Positions 1 through 7,574 are shown, counted from the first letter of the stretch. The stretch: DNA of 20,240 nucleotides from an uncultured Collinsella sp. (GCA_900556515.1 USPH01000004.1:1-20240), one strand, 5' to 3'. The notes: a model not told the origin generated them from the letters alone. Numbers and translations are program-made.

Positions 1-70
1 GGCGCTTTAGGAACGTCCCTAAGTGCCGGTTTGGCTGGTAAGTCGAGATGTGGGGAGCCCGTTGCTGGTA

Positions 71-210
71 TGGGACGGAGGGATTCCGCGTCCGCCTGGT
101 CGGCGGCCGCGCCCCGCTGCGTCGCTTCGCTCCTTGCGTGCTGCGCTGGAAAACGCTTCGCGTTTCCTCAGCTCCGCACCCTTGCGGGTTCGAATCCCTC
201 CGCTTGCCCA
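71..210. repeat. T-arm-ended inverted-repeat element next to tRNA-Gln
   Basis: An 11-bp inverted repeat (CGGAGGGATTC at 76-86, its complement at 192-202) bounds about 127 bp of very GC-rich sequence. Positions 71-86 repeat exactly the last 16 bases of the tRNA-Gln gene (262-277, as written on the plus strand). The other end (186-200) carries a full T-loop, GGGTTCGAATCCC, but no matching acceptor strand or anticodon arm lies upstream, so it is not a tRNA gene. The interior holds an imperfect hairpin at 145-172. Positions 1-27 also form a bulged hairpin (GGCGCTTTAGG with CCTAAGTGCC), which may be the terminator of a gene outside the window. I see no credible gene in 1-261. Confidence 0.45.
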
Positions 211-248
211 CAAGAAAGCGCCCTGGGCCGATATGGGCTCAGGGCGCT
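211..248 (-). terminator. Terminator of tRNA-Gln
   Basis: Read on the minus strand, AGCGCCCTG (240-248) pairs with CAGGGCGCT (217-225), with additional G+C pairing toward the loop. The stem is followed by TTTCTTG (211-217). It begins 14 nt past the tRNA 3' end and fits a Rho-independent terminator for that transcript. Confidence 0.8.
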
Positions 249-261
249 CAGTTACCTTGGC

Positions 262-332
262 TGGGACGGAGGGATTCGAACCCCCAACAGCCGGCACCAA
301 AAACCGGAGTTCTACCGTTGAACTACGTCCCA
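262..332 (-). tRNA. tRNA-Gln (anticodon TTG)
   Basis: The minus strand folds into a 71-nt cloverleaf. The acceptor is TGGGACG/CGTCCCA. The D stem is GTTC/GAAC. The anticodon stem is CCGGT/GCCGG with loop TTTTGGT, which puts TTG at positions 34-36. The variable loop is CTGTT, and the T-arm is GGGGG-TTCGAAT-CCCTC. CCA is not encoded after the discriminator base. The gene lies 36 nt downstream of the peptidoglycan-binding protein gene on the same strand, so read-through from it is possible. A strong terminator follows. Confidence 0.95.
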
Positions 333-368
333 GTATGGGTGTTGCCAAAAGCAACTCGTCTAGTTTAC

Positions 369-1274
369 CTAATCTGCGAGGGCATCGCAAACACCATCGA
401 GCAGGCGTACGGCGAGTGTCTGCGCGTCGCTGGCCGTGAAAGTGCCGTTGTAGCGCGTCATGCCCGTGAGCTCAATGCGAATGCGAGCCGGCTTCTGCTG
501 CGCGGCGACATTGGCAGTGCGGATGCGCTGGGCCAGGTTGTGGCACTCGGCGAGGGCAATCGTGGCGCGCGGTGCGGCGTCGGCGGGCAGCTCGTCGCTT
601 GCGATTTCGAGCACCAGGTCAACGTCGGTTGGGACCTCGGAGTCGCAGAGCATCATGCGGCTGTTGTCGGTCGTTGCCGTGGCGATATTCCACATGCGCG
701 ACGCAACACTGCGCGCGATGGGGTCCTCGCCGATAACGGCAATCTGGAAGCGCTCGAGCACGTTGGCGGCGCGAGCAAAACCGATGCGGGACTCGGCTTC
801 GGTGACCGAGGGCTTGCCCTCCCACACATGGTGCAGGCGGTTGATGTAGGCGTAGGTGTCCTGGAAGGCCATGCCGTCGGCAAACAGGCCGACATTTTCC
901 TGGAACTGCTGCAGGGCGGCCTCGGTATGCGGACCAAAGTAGCCGTCGTCTTCGCCACAGGCAAAGCCCAAAACGTTGAGAGCGCGCTGCAGGGCCTGCA
1001 CATCGGCGCCATGGAAATTGGGCATGCGCAGATAGAGGGTGCGGTCGCCCAGCTTATACGAAGCGTCTACAAGGGCGCTCCAACAGGGGATATCGACGGC
1101 ATGACCGGCAGCAAGGCCGCTGTCGAGCCTGAAGGTGCTGACGGCCTGCTCAGTGGTGGCTCCAAAGTACTTGTCGGTGACTTCGGCGGCATCAATCGTG
1201 TAGCCGAGCTGCAGGAGACGAGACTGCACGTCCTCGACGGCTGCTCCTTGCATGCCCGTTGTAATAGGTTCCAT
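369..1274 (-). CDS. Peptidoglycan-binding-domain protein with possible degenerate amidase-like C-terminus
   Basis: This 301-residue protein has two PG_binding_1-like repeats. The first spans about residues 6-63 (DVQSRLLQLGY, then FGATTEQAVSTFR). The second spans about 87-140 (DVQALQRALNVLGF, then GYFGPHTEAALQQFQ). Such repeats usually attach proteins to the cell wall. There is no signal peptide or membrane segment, so the protein may stay in the cytoplasm. The C-terminal 130 residues resemble only loosely the end of an Amidase_3 domain (RIRIELTGMTRYNGTFTASDAQTLA). The zinc-binding His/Glu pattern and a DPGHGG-like motif are absent. The order, PG-binding repeats before an amidase-like region, recalls actinobacterial CwlM, which acts as a regulator; that parallel is inference. 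The start is supported by AAAGGGG 8 nt upstream. tRNA-Gln follows on the same strand. Confidence 0.8.
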   Translation of the reverse strand: MEPITTGMQGAAVEDVQSRLLQLGYTIDAAEVTDKYFGATTEQAVSTFRLDSGLAAGHAVDIPCWSALVDASYKLGDRTLYLRMPNFHGADVQALQRALNVLGFACGEDDGYFGPHTEAALQQFQENVGLFADGMAFQDTYAYINRLHHVWEGKPSVTEAESRIGFARAANVLERFQIAVIGEDPIARSVASRMWNIATATTDNSRMMLCDSEVPTDVDLVLEIASDELPADAAPRATIALAECHNLAQRIRTANVAAQQKPARIRIELTGMTRYNGTFTASDAQTLAVRLLDGVCDALAD

Positions 1275-1412
1275 GAACGAACCCCTTTCGGCGTACCATT
1301 CGTACTATTTGAGCGTCTGTCGGATAGACAACGCAAAGGGATGCATAAACATGCACTCAACAGTGTAGCAAGTTGTGCCTAAATACGCTGCTGACAGGTT
1401 TTATAACACCCG

Positions 1413-2477
1413 TTAGTTAAGGCGCTCCACAAAGAAATCTGCCATGGAGAGGAACAGCTCGCGTGCGTGCGGATCAAGCTCAACGTTCTCGATGGCCGCT
1501 TTGGCCTTAGCGGTCAGGTCGAGCGCGTAAGTGTGGGCGTAATCGATAGAGCCGGTCTCCTGGAAGATCTCCACGGCGCGTGCGAGCTGCGCGGGATCAT
1601 CGGTGCCCGAGGAAAGAATCGCCTCGACCTCGTCGTGGTGGCGCTTATCAGAGAGGGCGTGTACGGCGACAAGCGTGCGCTTGCCCTCGGTGATGTCGGT
1701 GCGGAAGTCCTTGTTGGCGGCTTCCTTAGTGCCGACAAGGTTGAGCAGGTCGTCCTGAATCTGAAAGGCAAGGCCTGTGTGTAGGCCAAAGGCGCGCAGC
1801 GCTTCGATTTGCTCATCGCTGCCGCCGCCGATAATGGCTCCGGCGGCAAGCGGCGTGGCTCCGCTGTAAAACGCGGTCTTGTGCGTCGCCATGTCCAGGT
1901 AGTCATCAACCGAGATATCAAAGCGCCCGTCACGGACCCAACCCAGGTCGAGTGCTTGACCCTCAATGGTGCGGACGATCATCTCGGTAAGCTCGTGGAG
2001 CACGCGCAGCTTCACGTCGGACTCCAGCGTAGGGTCGTCGAGAACCGTCTTGGTGACCATGGTGAGCGCCAGGTCGCCACAATTGATGGCAAGGCCCGTG
2101 CCCTCGGTAAGGTGCATACAGGGCTTGCCTCGACGAAGCTGTCCGTTGTCGGCGATGTCGTCGTGGATCAGCGCGCCCGACTGGAAATGCTCGATAGCTG
2201 CCGCGGCGCTGCGGGCGCTCTCAAAGCTGCCGCCCACTGCGGTTGCGGCGAGCATGCAGATAAGCGGGCGGTGGCGCTTGCCGGCGTTGGCCGTAAAAGC
2301 CGAGAGCGGCGCGTACAGGTAGCGCTCGATATCGGCAGAGGTCGCCTGTCCGTCAAAGAACGTGGCCAGATAGTCGTTAATCCGGTCAAAGTGTTGGGCT
2401 AAAAAGCTGGTAAACGGACTGGACACGGGTTCTCGCATTCTTTCTGAGGTTGCATTGATGCAATATGCAGACAACAT
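1413..2477 (-). CDS. Polyprenyl diphosphate synthase (trans-isoprenyl chain elongation)
   Basis: This is a 354-residue class of enzyme that condenses isopentenyl diphosphate onto an allylic diphosphate, making precursors for quinones or carrier lipids. It has GKRHRPL at 66-72 and the first aspartate-rich motif as LIHDDIADNGQLRRGKP (DDxxD at 106-110). The second motif is GLAFQIQDDLLNL (242-246), where the usual last Asp is Asn. Length and motif spacing fit the family. Chain length and product cannot be read from sequence. Met14 (2438) is an alternative start and looks closer to family N-termini. Neither start has a strong ribosome binding site, and this entry uses the longer form. It lies 74 nt after the PTS fusion on the same strand and may share its transcript. 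Confidence 0.9.
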   Translation of the reverse strand: MLSAYCINATSERMREPVSSPFTSFLAQHFDRINDYLATFFDGQATSADIERYLYAPLSAFTANAGKRHRPLICMLAATAVGGSFESARSAAAAIEHFQSGALIHDDIADNGQLRRGKPCMHLTEGTGLAINCGDLALTMVTKTVLDDPTLESDVKLRVLHELTEMIVRTIEGQALDLGWVRDGRFDISVDDYLDMATHKTAFYSGATPLAAGAIIGGGSDEQIEALRAFGLHTGLAFQIQDDLLNLVGTKEAANKDFRTDITEGKRTLVAVHALSDKRHHDEVEAILSSGTDDPAQLARAVEIFQETGSIDYAHTYALDLTAKAKAAIENVELDPHARELFLSMADFFVERLN

Positions 2478-2551
2478 ATTGCCACATCAGGGCGTTTGGC
2501 GCGGCAGTTTTGGCGATTTAGGACAACGGGCGTGCGTTTGATGGAGTGTGC

Positions 2552-5002
2552 CTAAATCAGCCTAAAATGCTCGAGCGCCGCAACGACACCGTCGTGATCG
2601 ACGGTGTCGGTCACGTAATCGGCCTTATCCTTGAGATAGTCTGGTGCGTTGCCCATGGCGATACCGACATCGACGGCGTTCATCAGCGAGATGTCATTGC
2701 TGGCGTCGCCAATGCCGTATACGGTTCCGTGGTGGGGATCGAGGGCGTCGAGTACAGACTGGATGCCCCCGCGCTTCGTGCATTCGCGGGGCGAGATTTC
2801 GGTTACCTCGAGTTCGAGCTCGTTAAAGCACAGCAGCGGCTCAAGTGCCTTATCTTGAGCGATGTGGTTGGCGAGCGATGTAGACATCAAGATCTTGTAG
2901 GCGCTGTAATGTTGCAGCTGCGTGACTGCGTCGCCCAGGGTGCGCGCGTATCCGGGGGCATCAGGGGCATCGGCACTCATGCGCACGACGCCGTTGAGGC
3001 CCTCAAAGCGGATGACCTCGCCCGACTGCTCAAGATAGGGGGCAAGGCGCTGCAGCATGCCGGGCGTCATCGCTAAATCGCGAATCACGTGTCCCTCAAG
3101 TTCGACATAGCCACCCGCGAGGCAGACGATGCCGGCCCAGGGCAGCTCAAGAAGTTTGGGGTGGATGCAGCTGAGGGTGCGCCCTGTGCAGATAAAGGCC
3201 ATGTTGCCATTTGCAACGAAATCGCGGACGGCCTGCGAGACCGCCTCGTTGGGATAGGGGGACAGGTCTCGCTCGCTCTCGGGAAGCTCTTGTGCCACTC
3301 GAGGGTCTTGCCAGGCGAGCGTGCCGTCAATGTCGAAGAAGCAGATATCGCCGTGCTTGTGGGTTGGGCTGGCGACAGGGGAGGCCGAGGCGGTGGGCAC
3401 AAATCCCGGCTCGAGGCCCATGATCTGGTCAAAATGCTCTTTAACGCGGGGAACGGAGATGCCGATGATCACCTGGGCGGTCTTGCCCGTAATGATGAGA
3501 CCCTTGGCGCCCGCCGCGACAAACGCCGCGTTATCTGCAACGATGGAAGGGTCTGCGACCTCGACGCGCAGGCGCGTGGCGCAGTTGGTTGCGCCCACAA
3601 TATTGCCAACGCCACCTAAAAGCTGAATTGCCCGCTCAGCGAGGACGTGATCTTGATCGGATCGACTATTGACCTCGTCATTGGGAGATTGCTCTTTGGC
3701 AAAGCCGCTTCCCGTTAAATGATCGATTGCCGCGCGATTGGCGACATGATCCTCGCGGCCCGGTGTCTTAAGGTCATAGATCAAGATGAGTGCTCGAAAA
3801 CTCACAAAAAAGATGAGGCTAAAGGCAAAGCCGATACCGAGTGCCAAAAGATAGGCACCGGCATGCGTGCGCATGAGCGGAATAAAGTTGAAGGCTGCCA
3901 TCTCCATGAGGCCGCCCGAGAAGATGCCGACGATGCCAAAGAGATTCATGGTTGTGGCAAGGCAAGACGATAAGACGGCGTAGAGAAAAAAGAGCCCGGG
4001 GTGGGTGAACATAAAGAGAAACTCGAGTGGCTCGGTAACGCCGCAAACCACCGAGGCGATGATGGCGGGAACAAGGATGACCCTGAGGCCGGCGCGGCGC
4101 TCTGGTTTTGCGGTGGAGTAGAACGCGGCTGCGATGGCGGGAAGGCCAAAGAGCTTGACCCAGCCGGTGGCGGTAAAACCGGCCCACGGCGCAAGTTCAT
4201 TAAGGGGGCGCGTGCTATGGGAGAGGATGGGGAGCAAGCTGCTCCACGTGGCGTAGATGCCGTCGTTAATGACCAGGTTGTCGTAGTAGATCGGCATGTA
4301 AAGCAGGTGGTGCAGCCCCATGGGCTCGAGCGCTCGCTCCAAAAGCACAAAGATGCCCACGCCAAAGGGGCCGACGCTCGTAAGTGCATGGCGCAGCGTT
4401 TCGGTCACAGCGTATACGAAGGGCACGATGGCGGCCGAGATGGCGGCAAGGGCGAACACGGCAAAAAAGCTGATGAGGTAGACCAGCGAGGAGCCCGAGA
4501 AGGTACCGAGCCAATCGGGAACCTTGGCATCGTAGAAGCGGTCATGGATGGCGACGACGGTTGCCGACACCGCCAGCGGGCCGATAATGCCGGTGTCGAG
4601 CGTCTTGATGCCGTCGATGATGGTGATGCCGCTAGCGGAGGTCAAAGACGACGGGTACTTAAGTCCAAGATTGTCTCCGCTCAGCTTAATGATTTCGCTC
4701 AAAAAGAAGCAATAGGCAAAATAGACGACGAGAGCCTCGAGGCAGCAACGAGCCGGTTGTTTTTGGGCAAGGCCGATGGGCAGCGCTACGGCAAAAAGGA
4801 GCGGGAGGCGTTTAAAGACCGTCCACGAGCCGCGTTGGATGATGGTCCAAAAAGCGTACCAAGGGGTTCCGTATACGGCGAGATCGCCGACGATGTCCGC
4901 AGTCGTTGCGAGAGCGGAGACGCCGACCATGAGGCCTGATATAGAAAACAGCATGGCGGGCGCGAACATTGCCCCGCCAAAGCGTTGGATTTTTTGCAGC
5001 AT
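2552..5002 (-). CDS. Fused PTS alpha-glucoside EIICB permease and Cof-type HAD phosphatase
   Basis: One uninterrupted 816-residue ORF holds three modules. Residues 1-415 are a glucose-superfamily EIIC with about ten hydrophobic segments. Its N-terminus (MLQKIQRFGGAMFAPAMLF), GVTEPLEF (321-328) and LKTPGRE (411-417) match the GlvC/MalP/AglA alpha-glucoside group, as does the C-then-B order. Residues 455-528 are EIIB, with phosphorylation-site Cys474 in TNCATRLRV. A Pro/Ala/Ser-rich linker (531-548) leads to a full-length HAD domain (552-816): nucleophile DIDGT (557-561), ICTGRT (604-609), Lys743 and GDASND (765-770). No EIIA is present here, so one must be supplied elsewhere. The expected role is uptake with phosphorylation of an alpha-glucoside such as maltose. 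That the HAD domain dephosphorylates the imported sugar phosphate is inference. The start has GGAAGG about 7 nt upstream. A GTTTAAAC operator candidate lies 44 nt upstream. Confidence 0.92.
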   Translation of the reverse strand: MLQKIQRFGGAMFAPAMLFSISGLMVGVSALATTADIVGDLAVYGTPWYAFWTIIQRGSWTVFKRLPLLFAVALPIGLAQKQPARCCLEALVVYFAYCFFLSEIIKLSGDNLGLKYPSSLTSASGITIIDGIKTLDTGIIGPLAVSATVVAIHDRFYDAKVPDWLGTFSGSSLVYLISFFAVFALAAISAAIVPFVYAVTETLRHALTSVGPFGVGIFVLLERALEPMGLHHLLYMPIYYDNLVINDGIYATWSSLLPILSHSTRPLNELAPWAGFTATGWVKLFGLPAIAAAFYSTAKPERRAGLRVILVPAIIASVVCGVTEPLEFLFMFTHPGLFFLYAVLSSCLATTMNLFGIVGIFSGGLMEMAAFNFIPLMRTHAGAYLLALGIGFAFSLIFFVSFRALILIYDLKTPGREDHVANRAAIDHLTGSGFAKEQSPNDEVNSRSDQDHVLAERAIQLLGGVGNIVGATNCATRLRVEVADPSIVADNAAFVAAGAKGLIITGKTAQVIIGISVPRVKEHFDQIMGLEPGFVPTASASPVASPTHKHGDICFFDIDGTLAWQDPRVAQELPESERDLSPYPNEAVSQAVRDFVANGNMAFICTGRTLSCIHPKLLELPWAGIVCLAGGYVELEGHVIRDLAMTPGMLQRLAPYLEQSGEVIRFEGLNGVVRMSADAPDAPGYARTLGDAVTQLQHYSAYKILMSTSLANHIAQDKALEPLLCFNELELEVTEISPRECTKRGGIQSVLDALDPHHGTVYGIGDASNDISLMNAVDVGIAMGNAPDYLKDKADYVTDTVDHDGVVAALEHFRLI

Positions 5003-5045
5003 GTTCTGCCTTCCGAGTATCGAGGCGCGTTGCGCGTGGGGAAAC

Positions 5046-5053
5046 GTTTAAAC
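5046..5053 (-). promoter_or_regulatory. Operator candidate A, upstream of the PTS-HAD gene
   Basis: Palindrome GTTTAAAC in the context CGTTTAAACAAT, 44 nt upstream of the fusion gene start. A second inverted repeat, ACAATG-AATC-CATTGT, abuts it (5051-5066 region). A -10-like TACAAT lies just upstream on the minus strand, so a bound repressor would block initiation. The core is shared with sites at 5168, 6063, 6138 and 15081. The operator role is inferred from this recurrence. Confidence 0.5.
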
Positions 5054-5167
5054 AATGGATTCATTGTAGAGGACCGGACGATTGTCGTACCGGCAGTTTT
5101 GAGCGAAACCGATTTGGGCATGACAGAAACCGTCAACGGTTAAATCCTGTCGCTTTACCGATATTCA

Positions 5168-5175
5168 GTTTAAAC
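5168..5175 (+). promoter_or_regulatory. Operator candidate B, upstream of the gntR-type gene
   Basis: GTTTAAAC within CAGTTTAAACAACT, 56 nt before the regulator start. It overlaps a possible -35 (TTTAAA at 5169-5174) that is 16 nt from a possible -10, TATCGT. This placement would fit autoregulation by the regulator encoded next door. The promoter elements are weak matches. Confidence 0.5.
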
Positions 5176-5231
5176 AACTTTAAGAAATGCTATCGTGCCT
5201 AGCCGGAAATGAACAATGTAGAGGTGAAACA

Positions 5232-5951
5232 ATGCCAAAAGCGATATACGAAGGAATCTACCGAGAAATACGCTCGCGCATCATTAATGGGACCTATGCG
5301 TTTCAGGAGATGCTGCCAACCGAAGCCGAACTGACCGCGGAATTTGGCTGCACGCGCAATACCGTCCGCCGCGCTTTGAGCATGCTGGCCGACGGGATGT
5401 TTGTGCAGCCCATACACGGCAAGGGCGTGCGCGTTATTTGGCTTAAGGGCGAAACCGACATGTTGGGCGCACTCGAAGAGGTTGAGTCGTTTGGCGAGTT
5501 TGCAAAGCGCAACAATGCCGTTGCATCGACGGACGTTAAGTCTTTTGAACATCTGGTCTGCACCGAGCAGCTCTCTCGTCGCCTGGGCTTTAGGGTGGGC
5601 GAGGAGCTTATTCGCGTAGTGCGTGTCCGAAGCCTCAACGGCAACGCGCGCCAAGTGGACCATGGCTATTTTTTGGCGTCGATCGCCAAGGGCCTGACCC
5701 CCGAGATCGCGGCAGATTCTATTTACGGCTATCTGGAGCACAAGCGCGGTGTCAAAGTGATGGCGAGCCGTCGTACGGTGAGTGTCGAGCTCGCCAACGA
5801 TGAAGACTGCAGCTATCTTGACCTCGGCAAATACAACTGCGTTGCCGTCATGGAGAGTCAGTCGTACACCTCGGATGGCATCTTGTTTGAGGTGACGCAC
5901 ACTCGCACACACCCCGAGATCTTCCATTACCGCGTCAATTCCAAGCGATAG
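5232..5951 (+). CDS. GntR-family regulator, TreR-like (HutC/UTRA type)
   Basis: This 239-residue one-component regulator has an N-terminal winged helix-turn-helix at about residues 1-72 (AIYEGIYREIRSRIINGTY, LPTEAELTAEFGCTRNTVRRAL, HGKGVRVIW). A UTRA effector domain follows at about 85-235, ending RTVSVELANDEDCSYL...GILFEVTHTRTHPEIFHY. The C-terminus is close in style to trehalose-operon repressors, which bind a phosphorylated sugar. An alpha-glucoside phosphate made by the neighbouring PTS protein is therefore a reasonable effector; this is inference. I start at ATG 5232 because GAGGTG lies 6 nt upstream and the wHTH begins at once. An in-frame ATG at 5187 would add 15 unrelated residues. 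It is divergent from the PTS-HAD gene and lies 306 nt before the ABC operon. Confidence 0.9.
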   Translation: MPKAIYEGIYREIRSRIINGTYAFQEMLPTEAELTAEFGCTRNTVRRALSMLADGMFVQPIHGKGVRVIWLKGETDMLGALEEVESFGEFAKRNNAVASTDVKSFEHLVCTEQLSRRLGFRVGEELIRVVRVRSLNGNARQVDHGYFLASIAKGLTPEIAADSIYGYLEHKRGVKVMASRRTVSVELANDEDCSYLDLGKYNCVAVMESQSYTSDGILFEVTHTRTHPEIFHYRVNSKR

Positions 5952-5993
5952 CCGGCTAGCTCGCAGCCTGACGAGACTCATGCCCTCAAAGCG

Positions 5994-6040
5994 AAAACGC
6001 CCAGTCAAACCGACGATGCATCGGCTTGACCGGGCGTTTT
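5994..6040 (+). terminator. Terminator after the gntR-type gene
   Basis: AAAACGCCC (5994-6002) pairs with GGGCGTTTT (6032-6040), with further internal pairing (GTCAA/TTGAC, CCGA/TCGG), and CTCT follows. It lies about 40 nt after the stop codon. The A-run and T-run on opposite sides would let it work in either direction. Confidence 0.8.
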
Positions 6041-6062
6041 CTCTGCATTCAATAACAAATAA

Positions 6063-6149
6063 TTGTTTATACAAAACTTGTCAAGTATCAAGTTGAAATT
6101 ACCGTTCACCGAAGTTTTTCTACCGCTCTAGTAATACTTGTTCAAACAA
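6063..6149 (+). promoter_or_regulatory. Two operator candidates and leader of the ABC transporter operon
   Basis: TTGTTTATACAA (6063-6074) and TTGTTCAAACAA (6138-6149) are near-palindromes. They match the TTGTTTAAACAA pattern found before the PTS-HAD, gntR-type and malQ genes. The first could overlap a -35 (TTGTTT) that sits 17 nt before TATCAA (6086-6091), a weak promoter match. The rest of the 306-nt gap before 6258 holds the terminator above and two short GC hairpins (GGGG-CCCC at 6184-6197, GGCGGC-GCCGCC at 6213-6234). I see no gene in it. Confidence 0.5.
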
Positions 6150-6257
6150 CTAGCCAAATAGCGTATCGTACAAATCAGCAAAAGGGGCAAAGTCCCCGAG
6201 CCAATCTCCGAAGGCGGCGGCAAAGGGTGCCGCCACGGTGTGAAAGGGTGGATTGTA

Positions 6258-7574
6258 ATGAAGAACGAAATGAGCAGAAGGCAGTTCCTGGGCTTTGCTG
6301 GTTCCGCGGCTGCGGTTCTTGGTCTGGGTCTCGTGGGCTGCGGTGGTTCTGCCGGCTCCGGCTCCTCTGCTTCTGGTGACGCTGCCGAGGTCTACTTCCT
6401 CCAATTCAAGCCCGAGGTCGACAAGGAGTGGAAGGAGATCGCCAAGGCCTATAAGAAGGAGAAGGGCGTCGAGGTCAAGATCGTGACCGCTGCCTCCAAC
6501 ACCTACGAGGAGAAGCTCAAGTCCGAGATGTCCAAGAGCTCCGCTCCGACCCTGTTCCAGGTCAACGGCCCCACCGGCCTTAAGAACTGGAAGGATTACT
6601 GCGCCGACCTGTCCGATACCAAGCTCCGCGGTGAGCTCATTGACGACTCCCTGGCTCTGCAGTCCGATGGCAAGGATCTGGGTATCGACTGGGTCCAGGA
6701 GAGCTACGGCATCATCTACAACAAGCAGCTGCTCGAGAAGGCTGGCTACAAGGCCGAGGACATCAACTCCTTCGACAAGCTGAAGGCTTGTGCCGACGAC
6801 ATCCAGGCCCGCAAGGACGAGCTTGGCATTGAGGGTGCCTTCACTTCTGCTGGCATGGATGACTCCTCCAGCTGGCGCTACACCACCCACCTCGCCAACC
6901 TCCCGCTCTACTACGAGTTCGAGAAGGAGCACAACCAGGAGGACGACGAGATCAAGGGCGAGTATCTCGACAACTTCAAGCAGATTTTCGACCTGTACAT
7001 CACCGACTCCACCTGCGATCCTTCGCAGCTTGCCTCCAAGACCGGCGACGACGCCACCAACGAGTTCGCAACCGGCAAGGCCGTCTTCTATCAGAACGGC
7101 TCCTGGGCCTACGCTGACCTCACCAAGGCCGGTATGACCGACGATCAGATTGGCATGATGCCCATCTACATTGGTGTCGACGGCGAGGAGAACCAGGGCC
7201 TGTGCTCCGGCGGCGAGAACTACTGGTGCGTCAGCTCCCAGGCTTCCGAGGATGCCCAGAAGGCCACCGAGGACTTCATGTATTGGTGCGTCACTTCTGA
7301 CACCGCCACCAGCATCATCGCTGACAAGATGGGTCTGACTGCCCCGTTCAAGAGCGCCAAGGAAACCACCAACGTCTTCTCGCAGCAGGCCGTCGCCATG
7401 GCCAAGGACGGCAAGAAGACCGTCGCTTGGGACTTCGTCTACATCCCCTCTGAGGAGTGGAAGAAGAACCTCAAGCAGGCTCTGATCGCCTATGCTGCCG
7501 ACAACAGCAAGTGGGACGGCGTCAAGAACGCCTTCGTCGATGGCTGGAAGACCGAGAAGGCTGCTTCCGAGTAA
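6258..7574 (+). CDS. Sugar ABC transporter substrate-binding lipoprotein (MalE/MsmE-like)
   Basis: This 438-residue extracytoplasmic solute-binding protein of the SBP_bac_1 type captures sugar for the two permeases that follow. The N-terminus carries a twin-arginine motif (SRRQFLG at 6-12), a hydrophobic stretch and a lipobox ending LVGC with Cys28. It is therefore likely a Tat-exported lipoprotein anchored on the outer face of the membrane. The body shows the expected pattern, including WVQESYGIIYNKQLLEKAGY and FATGKAVFYQNGSWAYADL. Codon choice is strongly biased (AAG, GAG, ATC, AAC), which suggests high expression. AGGGTGG ends 7 nt before ATG 6258; an upstream in-frame GTG at 6240 is less likely. 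The substrate is inferred as maltose or maltodextrin from malQ and phosphorylase nearby; other alpha-glucosides or raffinose-type sugars remain possible. Confidence 0.9.
   Translation: MKNEMSRRQFLGFAGSAAAVLGLGLVGCGGSAGSGSSASGDAAEVYFLQFKPEVDKEWKEIAKAYKKEKGVEVKIVTAASNTYEEKLKSEMSKSSAPTLFQVNGPTGLKNWKDYCADLSDTKLRGELIDDSLALQSDGKDLGIDWVQESYGIIYNKQLLEKAGYKAEDINSFDKLKACADDIQARKDELGIEGAFTSAGMDDSSSWRYTTHLANLPLYYEFEKEHNQEDDEIKGEYLDNFKQIFDLYITDSTCDPSQLASKTGDDATNEFATGKAVFYQNGSWAYADLTKAGMTDDQIGMMPIYIGVDGEENQGLCSGGENYWCVSSQASEDAQKATEDFMYWCVTSDTATSIIADKMGLTAPFKSAKETTNVFSQQAVAMAKDGKKTVAWDFVYIPSEEWKKNLKQALIAYAADNSKWDGVKNAFVDGWKTEKAASE

Noticed and set aside
160..210. A second tRNA gene ending in GGGTTCGAATCCCTCCGCTTGCCCA
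   Set aside because: Only the T-arm is present. No matching 5' acceptor strand (GCAAGCG), D-arm or anticodon arm is found upstream.
48..1382. 444-residue ORF on the plus strand across tRNA-Gln and the PG-binding gene
   Set aside because: It runs through a tRNA gene (giving the familiar GRRDSNPQ artefact) and opposite a gene with recognisable repeats and a good ribosome binding site.
2552..5002. Fusion produced by a sequencing frameshift between two genes
   Set aside because: The ORF is continuous through a composition-typical linker; there is no stop, start or ribosome binding site between EIIB and HAD, and both domains are full length.
5187..5231. Upstream in-frame ATG as start of the GntR-type gene
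   Set aside because: The added residues precede the winged helix without similarity, and the GAGGTG site is correctly spaced only for ATG 5232.
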